NCBI GenBank assembly: GCA_944474755.1
Contig: OX104118.1
Span: 87,713,860-87,777,859 of the forward strand
Length of the DNA stretch: 64,000 nt
Reading direction: 5' to 3'
Source of the DNA: Limnoperna fortunei
Lineage: Eukaryota; Mollusca; Bivalvia; Mytilida; Modiolidae
Shown: positions 10,101 to 25,100 of the stretch, piece after piece
Numbering within the stretch: the first letter of the stretch is position 1
How the letters are laid out: each line of letters begins with the position of its first letter
Made by a program: the position numbers and the translations under genes
The notes under the pieces: model-generated
Database searches by the model: none
Seen by the model: the letters and a program-made list of their open reading frames with translations, nothing else
What the model was told of the DNA's origin: nothing

Positions 10101-13100
10101 AATAAGAGCACTAGTTTATTCTAACCAATTTGCATGGAAATTAGACTTGCTAATAGAATCCAGTGCAATAGATGTTCGTTTTGATTTTTATTTCAAATAA
10201 ACTTTCGTGGACATGCTTGATTTGCACGCTTGTGTTGGCATTGGTTACTTATATAATATGCGCCAATAATACTGGCTCATATCAACTTTTGACTTGTAGT
10301 GTTTTAAGTTGGTCTAATCTTATAGTTTGATATATGTCTACTGTATATGTTATTGAGTATTTACCCTAGGTAGACGTTATATCATTGGCTTTAGACTTGT
10401 ATATAGTCTATATTTAATGTTTATATTTAGACATGCCAACAGTATGCTTCATCAGGGACAGTTAATGCTGGTTGCTGTAACTCAGAGAAATGCAACAATA
10501 ACCTCCCTGTCATGCTGAAAATTGACCAAAACATCACTCATAATGCCACAGGTAGCTTAAACTCAAACCTAATTATGATCAAAACATCACTCGTAAAAAT
10601 GTCACTGGTAGCTTAAACACAAGCATAATTATGATTAAACCATCATTCGTAATAATGCCACAAATATAGCTTAAACTCAAGCATAATTGTTTTAAACATC
10701 ACTCGTAAAAATGCCACAGGTAGCTTAAACTCGAGCATAACGGTCTAAAACATCACTCGTAATGCCACAGGTGGCTTAAAATAAAGCATAACTATGGCCA
10801 AAGCATCACCAAACTTGTTGCAAGCCTAACTAAAGGGCCTTGTTTGGTTAGATGCTTTAGATAGTTAGTCAAAACAAATAGATGTTGCGTGTAATTGACA
10901 AAATTGTCAGTTTCCGTAAGTGTACAACTTTAGTTAATAGAATTGTGTAAACTATGAGACAAATATCGTGCAGTAGCTTCAGACCTTTTTTTACAGGTTA
11001 AGGTGTATGTTATTCAAGAATGAAATGAATTTCTGATTAAATACATCATTTCGTTTAATTTTTATTAAACGTAGTTGTATAATTTTAATTACATTACCTA
11101 AATATGCTGTAAATAGATTATTTCATTCAGGACCAACACCAGACCCGGGCTTCTGTGTTAATATGGATGACGATATTTGTGAAATGGTCAAATTTGTGTA
11201 TCCACATCCATGTTCAAACGACTGTATTGCATCGAAACTATGTCCTCACATGTGTCAAAAATGTTGTGAGTATTTGTTTTTGTGATATTAACGACAGATA
11301 GAAGTAAGCCACAAATTGAGGTACAATGTTGTGACCACACTGTCGGCTTTCCTTGGTCTATGACAGCCTGGTTGTCAGATTTATTTAGTCTATGTAAACC
11401 GCAGGGCTAGTTTTCCTTGATCTATAAGAATGTTATGAATTAGTCAATTTCAACCACCGCTTCAGTTTTTCTTAGTCTGTGTAAAACTGTGTCACTCAGT
11501 TTTTTTTATGTTTTTAAAATAGTGTCAGTTTTCCTTTTTCTGTGTAAACCCCAGTGACCACTTTCCTTGATTTATGTCAACAACACGATCAGTTTCTTTA
11601 GCCTACCTAAATCAGACTTAATTTTCCTTGGTTTATTTAAACTACAGTGTTTGTTTTTCTTAGTCTATATAAACCATTATGTCAACTTTCCTTAGTATAT
11701 GTAAACCCATGTGTAACTTTTCTAATCTCAGTCATTTTTTTTGGTCTATGTTTATCTTACTATCAGTTTTTTTAGACTATAGTAAGGTTGGACTTGCTGT
11801 TGTCTCGCATGGTTAGTGTATTGCCTATTATACTGTATATCTATATTGTCTACATTGTGGTAATGTTTGACTATATTGTCTACACTGTGGTAATGTATGA
11901 CTATATTGTCTACACTGTGGTAATGTATGACTATATTGTCTACACTGTGGTAATGTATGACTATATTGTCTACACTGTTCTAATGTATGACTATATTGTC
12001 TACACTGTGGTAATGTATGACTATATTGTCTACACTGTTCTAATGTATGACTATATTGTCTACACTGTGGTAATGTATGACTATATTGTCTACACTGTGG
12101 TAATGTATGACGATATTGTCTACACTGTGGTAATGTATGACTATATTGTCTACACTGTGGTAATGTATGACTATATTGTCTACACTGTGGTAATGTATGA
12201 CTATATTGTCTACATTGTGGTAATGTTTGACTATATTGTCTACACTGTGGTAATGTATGACTATATTGTCTACACTGTTCTAATGTATGACTATATTGTC
12301 TACACTGTGGTAATGTATGACTATATTGTCTACACTGTGGTAATGTATGACGATATTGTCTACACTGTGGTAATGTATGACGATATTGTCTACACTGTGG
12401 TAATGTATGACTATATTGTCTACACTGTGGTAATGTATGACTATATTGTCTACACTGTGGTAATGTATGACTATATTGTCTACATTGTGGTAATGTTTGA
12501 CTATATTGTCTACACTGTGGTAATGTATGACTATATTGTCTACACTGTGGTAATGTATAACTATATTGTCTACACTGTGGTAATGTATGACTATATTGTC
12601 TACACTGAGGTAATGCATGACTTTATTGTCTACACTGTGGTAATGTATGACTTTATTGTCTACACTTTGGTAATGTATGACTATATTGTGTACACTGTGG
12701 TAATGTATGACTATATTGTCTAAACTATGGTAATGTATGACATATTGTCTACAATGTGGTAATGTATGACTATATTGTCTTCACTGTGGTAATGTATGAC
12801 TATATTGTCTACACTGTGGTAATGTATGACTATATTGTCTACACTGTGGTAATGTATGACTATATTGTCTACACTGTGGTAATGTATGACTATATTGTCT
12901 ACACTGTGGTAATGTATGACTATATTGTCTACACTGTGGTAATGTATGACTATATTGTCTACACTGTGGTAATGTATGACTATATTGTCTACATTGTGGT
13001 AATGTATGACTATATTGTCTACACTGTGGTAATGTATGAATATATTGTCTACACTGTGGTAATGTATGACTATATTGTCTACACTGTGGTAATGTATGAC

Positions 13101-16100
13101 TATATTGTCTACACTGTGGTAATGTATGACTATATTGTCTACACTGTGGTAATGTATGACTATATTGTCTACACTGGTAATGTATGACTATATTGTCTAC
13201 ACTGTGGTAATGTATGACTATATTGTCTACACTGTGGTAATGTATGACTATATTGTCTACACTGTGGTAATGTATGACTATATTGTCTACACTGTGGTAA
13301 TGTATGACTATATTGTCTACACTGTGGTAATGTATGACTATATTGTCTACACTGTGGTAATGTATGACTATATTGTCTACACTGTGGTAATGTATGACTA
13401 TATTGTCTACACTGTGGTAATGTATGACTATATTGTCTACACTGTGGTAATGTATGACTATATTGTCTACACTGTGGTAATGTATGACTATATTGTCTAC
13501 ACTGTGGTAATGTATGACTATATTGTCTACACTGTGGTAATGTATGACTATATTGTCTACACTGTGGCAATGTATGACTATATTGTCTACACTGTGGTAA
13601 TGTATGACTATATTGTCTACACTGTGGTAATGTATGACTATATTGTCTACACTGTGGTAATGTATGACTATATTGTCTACACTGTGGTAATGTATGACTA
13701 TATTGTCTACACTGTGGTAATGTATGACTATATTGTCTAACTGTTTTAATGTATGACTATATTGTCTACACTGTGGTAATGTATGACGATATTGTCTACA
13801 CTGTGGTAATGTATGACTATATTGTCTACACTGTGGTAATGTATGACTATATTGTCTATACTGTGGTAATCTATGACTATATTGTCTACACTGTGGTAAT
13901 GTATGACTATATTGTCTAACTGGTAATGTATGACTATATTGTCTACACTGGTAATGTATGACTATATTGTCTACACTGTGGTAATGTATGACTATATTGT
14001 CTACACTGTGGTAATGTATGACTATATTGTCTACACTGTGGTAATGTATGACGATATTGTCTACACTGTGGTAATGTATGACTATATTGTCTACACTGTG
14101 GTAATGTATGACTATATTGTCTACACTGTGGTAATGTATGACTATATTGTCTACACTGTTCTAATGCATGACTATATTGTCTACACTGTGGTAATTTATG
14201 ACTATATTGTCTACACTGTGGTAATGTATGACTATATTGTCTACACTGTGGTAATGTATGACTATATTGTCTACACTGTGGTAATGTATGACTATATTGT
14301 CTAACTGTGGTAATGTATGACTATATTGTCTACACTGTTCTAATGTATGACTATATTGTCTACACTGTGGTAATGTATGACTATATTGTCTACACTGTGG
14401 TAATGTATGACTATATTGTCTACACTGTGGTAATGTATGACTATATTGTCTACACTGTGGTAATGTATGACTATATTGTCTACACTGTGGTAATGTATGA
14501 CTATATTGTCTACACTGTGGTAATGTATGACTATATTGTCTACACTGTGGTAATGTATGACTATATTGTCTACACTGTGGTAATGTATGACTATATTGTC
14601 TACACTGGTAATGTATGACTATATTGTCTACACTGTGGTAATGTATGACTATATTGTCTACACTGTGGTAATGTATGACTATATTGTCTACACTGTGGTA
14701 ATGTATGACTATATTGTCTACACTGTGGTAATGTATGACTATATTGTCTACACTGTGGTAATGTATGACTATATTGTCTACACTCTGGCAATGTATGACT
14801 ATATTGTCTACACTTTGGTAATGTATGACTATATTGTCTACACTGTGGTAATGTATGACTATATTGTCTACACTGTGGTAATGTATGACTATATTGTCTA
14901 CACTGTGGTAATGTATGACTATATTGTCTACACTGTGGTAATGTATGACTATATTGTCTAACTGTTTTAATGTATGACTATATTGTCTACACTGTGGTAA
15001 TGTATGACTCTATTGTCTACACTGTGGTAATGTATGACTATATTGTCTACACTGTGGTAATGTATGACTATATTGTCTATACTGTGGTAATGTATGACTA
15101 TATTGTCTACACTGTGGTAATGTATGACTATATTGTCTAACTGGTAATGTATAACTATATTGTCTACACTGGTAATGTATGACTATATTGTCTACACTGT
15201 GGTAATGTATGACTATATTGTCTACACTGTTGTAATGTATGACTATATTGTCTACACTGTGGTAATGTATGACTATATTGTCTAACTGTGGTAATGTATG
15301 ACTATATTGTCTACACTGTTCTAATGTATGACTATATTGTCTACACTGTGGTAATGTATGACTATATTGTCTACACTGTGGTAATGTATGACTATATTGT
15401 CTACACTGTTGTAATGTATGACTATATTGTCTACACTGTGGTAATGTATGACTATATTGTCTAACTGTGGTAATGTATGACTATATTGTCTACACTGTTC
15501 TAATGTATGACTATATTGTCTACACTGTGGTAATGTATGACTATATTGTCTACACTGTGGTAATGTATGACTATATTGTCTACACTGTGGTTATGTATGA
15601 CTATATTGTCTACACTGTGGTAATGTATGACTATATTGTCTACACTGTGGTAATGTATGACTATATTGTCTACACTGTGGTAATGTATGACTATATTGTC
15701 TACACTGTGGTAATGTATGACTATATTGTCTACACTGTGGTAATGCATGACTATATTGTCTAACTGTGGTAATGTATGACTATATTGTCTACACTGTGGT
15801 AATGTATGACTATATTGTCTAACTGTTTTAATGTATGACTATATTGTCTACACTGTGGTAATGTAGGACTATATTGTCTACACTGTGGTAATGTATGACT
15901 ATATTGTCTACACTGTGGTAATGTATGACTATATTGTCTACACTGTGGTAATGTATGACTATATTGTCTACACTGTGGTAATGTATGACTATATTGTCTA
16001 CACTGTGGTAATGTATGACTATATTGTCTACACTGTGGTAATGTATGACTATATTGTCTACACTGTGGTAATGTATGACTATATTGTCTACACTGAGGTC

Positions 16101-19100
16101 ATGCATGACTTTATTGTCTACACTGTGGTAATGTATGACTATATTGTGTACAATGTGGTAATGTATGACTATATTGTCTACAATGTGGTAATGTATGACT
16201 ATATTGTCTACACTGTGGTAATGTATGACTATATTGTCTACACTGTGGTAATGTATGACTATATTGTCTACACTGTGGTAATGTATGACTATATTGTCTA
16301 CACAGTGGTAATGTATGACTATATTGTCTACACTGTGGTAATGTATGACTATATTGTCTACACTGTGGTAATGTATGACTATATTGTCTACACTGTGGTA
16401 ATGTATGACTATATTGTCTACACTGTGGTAATGTATGACTATATTGTCTACACTGTGGTAATGTATGACTATTTTGTCTATACTGTGGTAATGTAGGACT
16501 ATATTGTCTACACTGTGGTAATGTATGACTATATTGTCTACACTGTGGTAATGTATGACTATATTGTCTACACTGTGGTAATGTATGACTATATTGTCTA
16601 CACTGTTCTAATGTATGACTATATTGTCTACACTGTGGTAATGTATGACTATATTGTCTACACTGTGGTAATGTATGACTATATTGTCTACACTGTGGTA
16701 ATGTATGACTATATTGTCTACACTGTGGTAATGTATGACTATATTGTCTACACTGTGGTAATGTATGACTATATTGTCTACACTGTGGTAATGTATGACT
16801 ATATTGTCTACACTGTGGTAATGTATGACTATATTGTCTACACTGTGGTAATGTATGACTATATTGTCTACACTGTGGTAATGTATGACTATATTGTCTA
16901 CACTGTGGTAATGTATGACTATATTGTCTACACTGTGGTAATGTATGACTATATTGTCTACACTGTGGTAATGTATGACTATATTGTCTACCCTGTGGTA
17001 ATGTATGACTATATTGTCTACACTTTGGTAATGTATGACTATATTGTCTACACTGTTCTAATGTATGACTATATTGTCTATACTGTGGTAATGTATGACT
17101 ATATTGTCTACACTGTTCTAATGTATGACTATATTGTCTACACTGTGGTAATGTATGACTATATTGTCTACACTGTGGTAATGTATGACTATATTGTCTA
17201 CACTGTGGTAATGTATGACTATATTGTCTACACTGTGGTAATGTATGACTATATTGTCTACACTGTGGTAATGTATGACTATATTGTCTACACTGTGGTA
17301 ATGTATGACTATATTGTCTACACTGTGGTAATGTATGACTATATTGTCTACACTGTGGTAATGTATGACTATATTGTCTACACTGAGGTCATGCATGACT
17401 TTATTGTCTACACTGTGGTAATGTATGACTATATTGTGTACAATGTGGTAATGTATGACTATATTGTCTACAATGTGGTAATGTATGACTATATTGTCTA
17501 CACTGTGGTAATGTATGACTATATTGTCTACACTGTGGTAATGTATGACTATATTGTCTACACTGTGGTAATGTATGACTATATTGTCTACACAGTGGTA
17601 ATGTATGACTATATTGTCTACACTGTGGTAATGTATGACTATATTGTCTACACTGTGGTAATGTATGACTATATTGTCTACACTGTGGTAATGTATGACT
17701 ATATTGTCTACACTGTGGTAATGTATGACTATATTGTCTACACTGTGGTAATGTATGACTATTTTGTCTATACTGTGGTAATGTAGGACTATATTGTCTA
17801 CACTGTGGTAATGTATGACTATATTGTCTACACTGTGGTAATGTATGACTATATTGTCTACACTGTGGTAATGTATGACTATATTGTCTACACTGTGGTA
17901 ATGTATGACTATATTGTCTAACTGGTAATGTATGACTATATTGTCTACACTGTGGTAATGTATGACTATATTGTCTACACTGTGGTAATGTATGACTATA
18001 TTGTCTACACTGTTCTAATGTATGACTATATTGTCTACACTGTGGTAATGTATGACTATATTGTCTACACTGTGGTAATGTATGACTATATTGTCTACAC
18101 TGTGGTAATGTATGACTATATTGTCTACACTGTGGTAATGTATGACTATATTGTCTACACTGTGGTAATGTATGACTATATTGTCTACACTGTGGTAATG
18201 TATGACTATATTGTCTACACTGTGGTAATGTATGACTATATTGCCTACACTGTGGTTATGTATGACTATATTGTCTACACTGTGGTAATGTATGACTATA
18301 TTGTCTACACTGTGGTAATGTATGACTATATTGTCTACACTGTGGTAATGTATGACTATATTGTCTACACTGTGGTAATGTATGACTATATTGTCTACAC
18401 TGTGGTAATGTATGACTATATTGTCTACCCTGTGGTAATGTATGACTATATTGTCTACACTTTGGTAATGTATGACTATATTGTCTACACTGTTCTAATG
18501 TATGACTATATTGTCTATACTGTGGTAATGTATGACTATATTGTCTACACTGTTCTAATGTATGACTATATTGTCTACACTGTGGTAATGTATGACTATA
18601 TTGTCTACACTGTGGTAATGTATGACTATATTGTCTAACTGTTTTAATGTATGACTATATTGTCTACACTGTGGTAATGTATGACTATATTGTCTACACT
18701 GTGGTAAAGTATGACTATATTGTCTATACTGTGGTAATGTATGACTATATTGTCTACACTGTGGTAATGTATGACTATATTGTCTAACTGTTTTAATGTA
18801 TGACTATATTGTCTACACTGTGGTAATGTATGACTATATTGTCTACACTGTGGTAATGTATGACTATATTGTCTACACTGTGGTAAAGTATGACTATATT
18901 GTCTATACTGTGGTAATGTATGACTATATTGTCTACACTGTGGTAATGTATGACTTTATTGTCTAACTGGTAATGTATGACTATATTGTCTACACTGGTA
19001 ATGTATGACTATATTGTCTACACTGTGGTAATGTATGACTATATTGTCTACACTGGTAATGTATGACTATATTGTCTACACTGTGGTAATGTATGACTAT

Positions 19101-22100
19101 ATTGTCTACACTGTGGTAATGTATGACTATATTGTCTACACTGTAGTAATGTATGACTATATTGTCTACACTGGTAATGTATGACTATATTGTCTACACT
19201 GTGGTAATGTATGACTATATTGTCTACACTGTGGTAATGTATGACTATATTGTCTACACTGTGGTAATGTATGACTATATTGTCTACACTGTGGTAATGT
19301 ATAACTATATTGTCTACACTGTGGTAATGTATGACTATATTGTCTACACTGTGGAAATGTATGACTATATTGTCTATACTGTGGTAATGTATGACTATAT
19401 TGTCTACACTGTGGTAATGTATGACTATATATTGTCTACACTGTGGTAAAGTATGACTATATTGTCTACACTGTTCTAATGTATGACTATATTGTCTACA
19501 CTGTGGTAATGTATGACTATATTGTCTACACTGTGGTAATGTATGACTATATATTGTCTACACTGTGGTAAAGTATGACTATATTGTCTACACTGTGGTA
19601 ATGTATGACTATATTTTGTCTACACTGTGGTAATGTATGACTATATTGACTACCCTGTTCTAATGTATGACTATATTGTCTACACTGTGGTAATGTATGA
19701 CTATATTGTCTACACTGTGGTAATGTATGACTATATATTGTCTACACTGTGGTAAAGTATGACTATATTGTCTACACTGTTCTAATGTATGACTATATTG
19801 TCTACACTGTGGTAATGTATGACTATATTGTCTACACTGTGGTAATGTATGACTATATATTGTCTACACTGTGGTAAAGTATGACTATATTGTCTACACT
19901 GTGGTAATGTATGACTATATTTTGTCTACACTGTGGTAATGTATGACTATATTGACTACCCTGTTCTAATGTATGACTATATTGTCTACACTGTGGTAAT
20001 GTATGACTATATTGTCTACACTGTGGTAATGTATGACTATATTGTCTACACTGTGGTAATGTATGACTATATATTGTCTACACTGTGGTAAAGTATGACT
20101 ATATTGTCTACACTGTGGTAATGTATGACTATATTGTCTACACTGTGGTAATGTATGACTATATTGTCTACACTGTAGTAATGTATGACTATATTGTCTA
20201 CACTGGTAATGTATGACTATATTGTCTACACTGTGGTAATGTATGACTATATTGTCTACACTGTGGTAATGTATGACTATATTGTCTACACTGTGGTAAT
20301 GTATGACTATATTGTCTACACTGTGGTAATGTATAACTATATTGTCTACACTGTGGTAATGTATGACTATATTGTCTACACTGTGGTAATGTATGACTAT
20401 ATTGTCTATACTGTGGTAATGTATGACTATATTGTCTACACTGTGGTAATGTATGACTATATATTGTCTACACTGTGGTAAAGTATGACTATATTGTCTA
20501 CACTGTTCTAATGTATGACTATATTGTCTACACTGTGGTAATGTATGACTATATTGTCTACACTGTGGTAATGTATGACTATATATTGTCTACACTGTGG
20601 TAAAGTATGACTATATTGTCTACACTGTGGTAATGTATGACTATATTTTGTCTACACTGTGGTAATGTATGACTATATTGACTACCCTGTTCTAATGTAT
20701 GACTATATTGTCTACACTGTGGTAATGTATGACTATATTGTCTACACTGTGGTAATGTATGACTATATATTGTCTACACTGTGGTAAAGTATGACTATAT
20801 TGTCTACACTGTTCTAATGTATGACTATATTGTCTACACTGTGGTAATGTATGACTATATTGTCTACACTGTGGTAATGTATGACTATATATTGTCTACA
20901 CTGTGGTAAAGTATGACTATATTGTCTACACTGTGGTAATGTATGACTATATTTTGTCTACACTGTGGTAATGTATGACTATATTGACTACCCTGTTCTA
21001 ATGTATGACTATATTGTCTACACTGTGGTAATGTATGACTATATTGTCTACACTGTGGTAATGTATGACTATATTGTCTACACTGTGGTAATGTATGACT
21101 ATATATTGTCTACACTGTGGTAAAGTATGACTATATTGTCTACACTGTGGTAATGTATGACTATATTTTGTCTACACTGTGGTAATGTATGACTATATTG
21201 TCTACACTGTGGTAATGTATGACTATATTGTCTACACTGTGGTTATGTATGACTATATTGTCTACACTGTGGTAATGTATGACTATATTGTCTACACTGT
21301 GGTAATGTATGACTATATTGTCTACACTGTGGTAATGTATGACTATATTGTCTACACTGTGGTAATGTATGACTATATTGTCTAACTGTGGTAATGTATG
21401 ACTATATTGTCTACACTGTGGTAATGTATGACTATATTGTCTACACTGTGGTAATGTATGACTACATTGTCTACAATGTGGTAATGTATGACTATATTTT
21501 GTCTACACTGTGGTAATGTATGACTATATTGTCTACACTGTGGTAATGTATGACTATATTGTCTACAATGTGGTAATGTATGACTATATTGTCTACACTG
21601 TGGTAATGTATGACTATATTGTCTACACTGTGGTAATGTATGACTATATTTTGTCTACACTGTGGTAATGTATGACTATATTGTCTACACTGTGGTAATG
21701 TATGACTATATTGTCTACACTGTGGTAATGTATGACTATATTGTCTACACTGTGGTAATGTATGACTATATTGTCTACACTGTGGTAATGTATGACTATA
21801 TTGTCTACACTGTGGTAATGTATGACTATATTGTCTACACTGTGGTAATGTATGACTATATTGTCTACACTGTGGTAATGTATGACTATATTGTCTACAC
21901 TGTGGTAATGTATGACTATATTGTCTACACTGTGGTAATGTATGACTATATTTTGTCTACACTGTGGTAATGTATGACTATATTGTCTACACTGTGGTAA
22001 TGTATGACTATATTGTCTACACTGTGGTAATGTATGACTATATTGTCTACACTGTGGTAATGTATGACTATATTGTCTACACTGTGGTAATGTATGACTA

Positions 22101-25100
22101 TATTGTCTACACTGTGGTAATGTATGACTATATTTTGTCTACACTGTGGTAATGTATGACTATATTGTCTACACTGTGGTTATGTATGACTATATTGTCT
22201 ACACTGTGGTAATGTATGACTATATTGTCTACACTGTGGTAATGTATGACTATATTGTCTACACTGTGGTAATGTATGACTATATTGTCTACACTGTGGT
22301 AATGTATGACTATATTGTCTACACTGTGGTAATGTATGACTATATTGTCTACACTGTGGTAATGTATGACTATATTGTCTACACTGTGGTAATGTATGAC
22401 TATATTGTCTACACTGTGGTAATGTATGACTATATTGTCTACACTGTTCTAATGCATGACTATATTGTCTACACTGTGGTAATTTATGATTATATTGTCT
22501 ACACTGTGGTAATGTATGACTATATTGTCTACACTGTGGTAATGTATGACTATATTGTCTACACTGTGGTAATGTATGACTATATTGTCTAACTGTGGTA
22601 ATGTATGACTATATTGTCTACACTGTTCTAATGTATGACTATATTGTCTACACTGTGGTAATGTATGACTATATTGTCTACACTGTGGTAATGTATGACT
22701 ATATTGTCTACACTGTGGTTATGTATGACTATATTGTCTACACTGTCTACACTGTGGTAATGTATGACTATATTGTCTACACTGTGGTAATGTATGACTA
22801 TATTGTCTACACTGTGGTAATGTATGACTATATTGTCTACACTGTGGTAATGTATGACTATATTGTCTACACTGTGGTAATGTATGACTATATTGTCTAC
22901 ACTGTGGTAATGCATGACTATATTGTCTAACTGTGGTAATGTATGACTATATTGTCTACACTGTGGTAATGTATGACTATATTGTCTACACTGTGGTAAT
23001 GTATGACTATATTGTCTACACTGTGGTAATGTATGACTATATTGTCTACACTGTGGTAATGTATGACTATATTGTCTACACTGTGGTAATGTATGACTAT
23101 ATTGTCTACACTGTGGTAATGCATGACTATATGGTCTACACTGAGGTAATGCATGACTTTATTGTCTACACTGTGGTAATGCATGACTTTATTGTCTACA
23201 CTTTGGTAATGTATGACTATATTGTGTACAATGTGGTAATGTATGACTATATTGTCTACACTGTGGTAATGTATGACTATATTGTCTACACTGTGGTAAT
23301 GTATGACTATATTGTCTACACTGTGGTAATGTATGACTATATTGTCTACACTGTGGTAATGTATGACTATATTGTCTACACTGTGGTAATGTATGACTAT
23401 ATTGTCTACACTGTGGTAATGTATGACTATATTGTCTACACTGTGGTAATGTATGACTATATTGTCTACACTGTGGTAATGTATGACTATATTGTCTACA
23501 CTGTGGTAATGTATGACTATATTGTCTACACTGTGGTAATGTATGACTATATTGTCTACACTGTGGTAATGTATGACTATATTGTCTACACTGTGGTAAT
23601 GTATGACTATATTGTCTACACTGTGGTAATGTATGACTATATTGTCTACACTGTGGTAATGTATGACTATATTGTCTACACTGTGGTAATGTATGACTAT
23701 ATTGTCTACACTGTGGTAATGTATGACTATATTGTCTACACTGTGGTAATGTATGACTATATTGTCTACACTGTGGTAATGTATGACTATATTGTCTACA
23801 CTGTGGTAATGTATGACTATATTGTCTAACTGTTTTAATGTATGACTATATTGTCTACACTGTGGTAATGTATGACTATATTGTCTACACTGTGGTAATG
23901 TATGACTATATTGTCTACACTGTGGTAATGTATGACTATATTGTCTATACTGTGGTAATGTATGACTATATTGTCTACACTGTGGTAATGTATGACTATA
24001 TTGTCTAACTGGTAATGTATGACTATATTGTCTACACTGGTAATGTATGACTATATTGTCTACACTGTGGTAATGTATGACTATATTGTCTACACTGGTA
24101 ATGTATGACTATATTGTCTACACTGTGTTAATGTATGACTATATTGTCTACACTGTGGTAATGTATGACTATATTGTCTACACTGTGGTAATGTATGACG
24201 ATATTGTCTACACTGTGGTAATGTATGACTATATTGTCTACACTGTGGTAATGTATGACTATATTGTCTATACTGTGGTTATGTATGACTATATTGTCTA
24301 CACTGTGGTAATGTATGACTATATTGTCTACACTGTGGTAATGTATGACTATATTGTCTAACTGTGGTAATGTATGACTATATTGTCTACACTGTGGTAA
24401 TGTATGACTATATTGTCTAACTGTGGTAATGTATGACTATATTGTCTACACTGTGGTAATGTAGGACTATATTGTCTATACTGTGGTAATGTATGACTAT
24501 ATTGTCTACACTGTTCTAATGTATGACTATATTGTCTACCCTGTTCTAATGTATGACTATATTGTCTACACTGTGGTAATGTATGACTATATTGTCTACA
24601 CTGTGGTAATGTATGACTATATTGTCTACACTGTGGTTATGTATGACTATATTGTCTACACTGTGGTAATGTATGACTATATTGTCTACACTGTGGTAAT
24701 GTATGACTATATTGTCTACACTGAGGTAATGTATGACTATATTGTCTGCACTGTGGTAATGTATGACTATATTGTCTACACTGTGGTAATGTATGACTAT
24801 ATTGTCTACACTGTGGTAATGTATGACTATATTGTCTACACTGTGGTAATGTATGACTATATTGTCTACACTGTGGTAATGTATGACTACATTGTCTACA
24901 CTGTGGTAATGTATGACTATATTGTCTACACTGTGGTAATGTATGACTATATTGTCTACACTGTGGTAATGTATGACTATATTGTCTACACTGTGGTAAT
25001 GTATGACTATATTGTCTACACTGTGGTAATGTATGACTATATTTTGTCTACACTGTGGTAATGTATGACTATATTGTCTACACTGTGGTAATGTATGACT

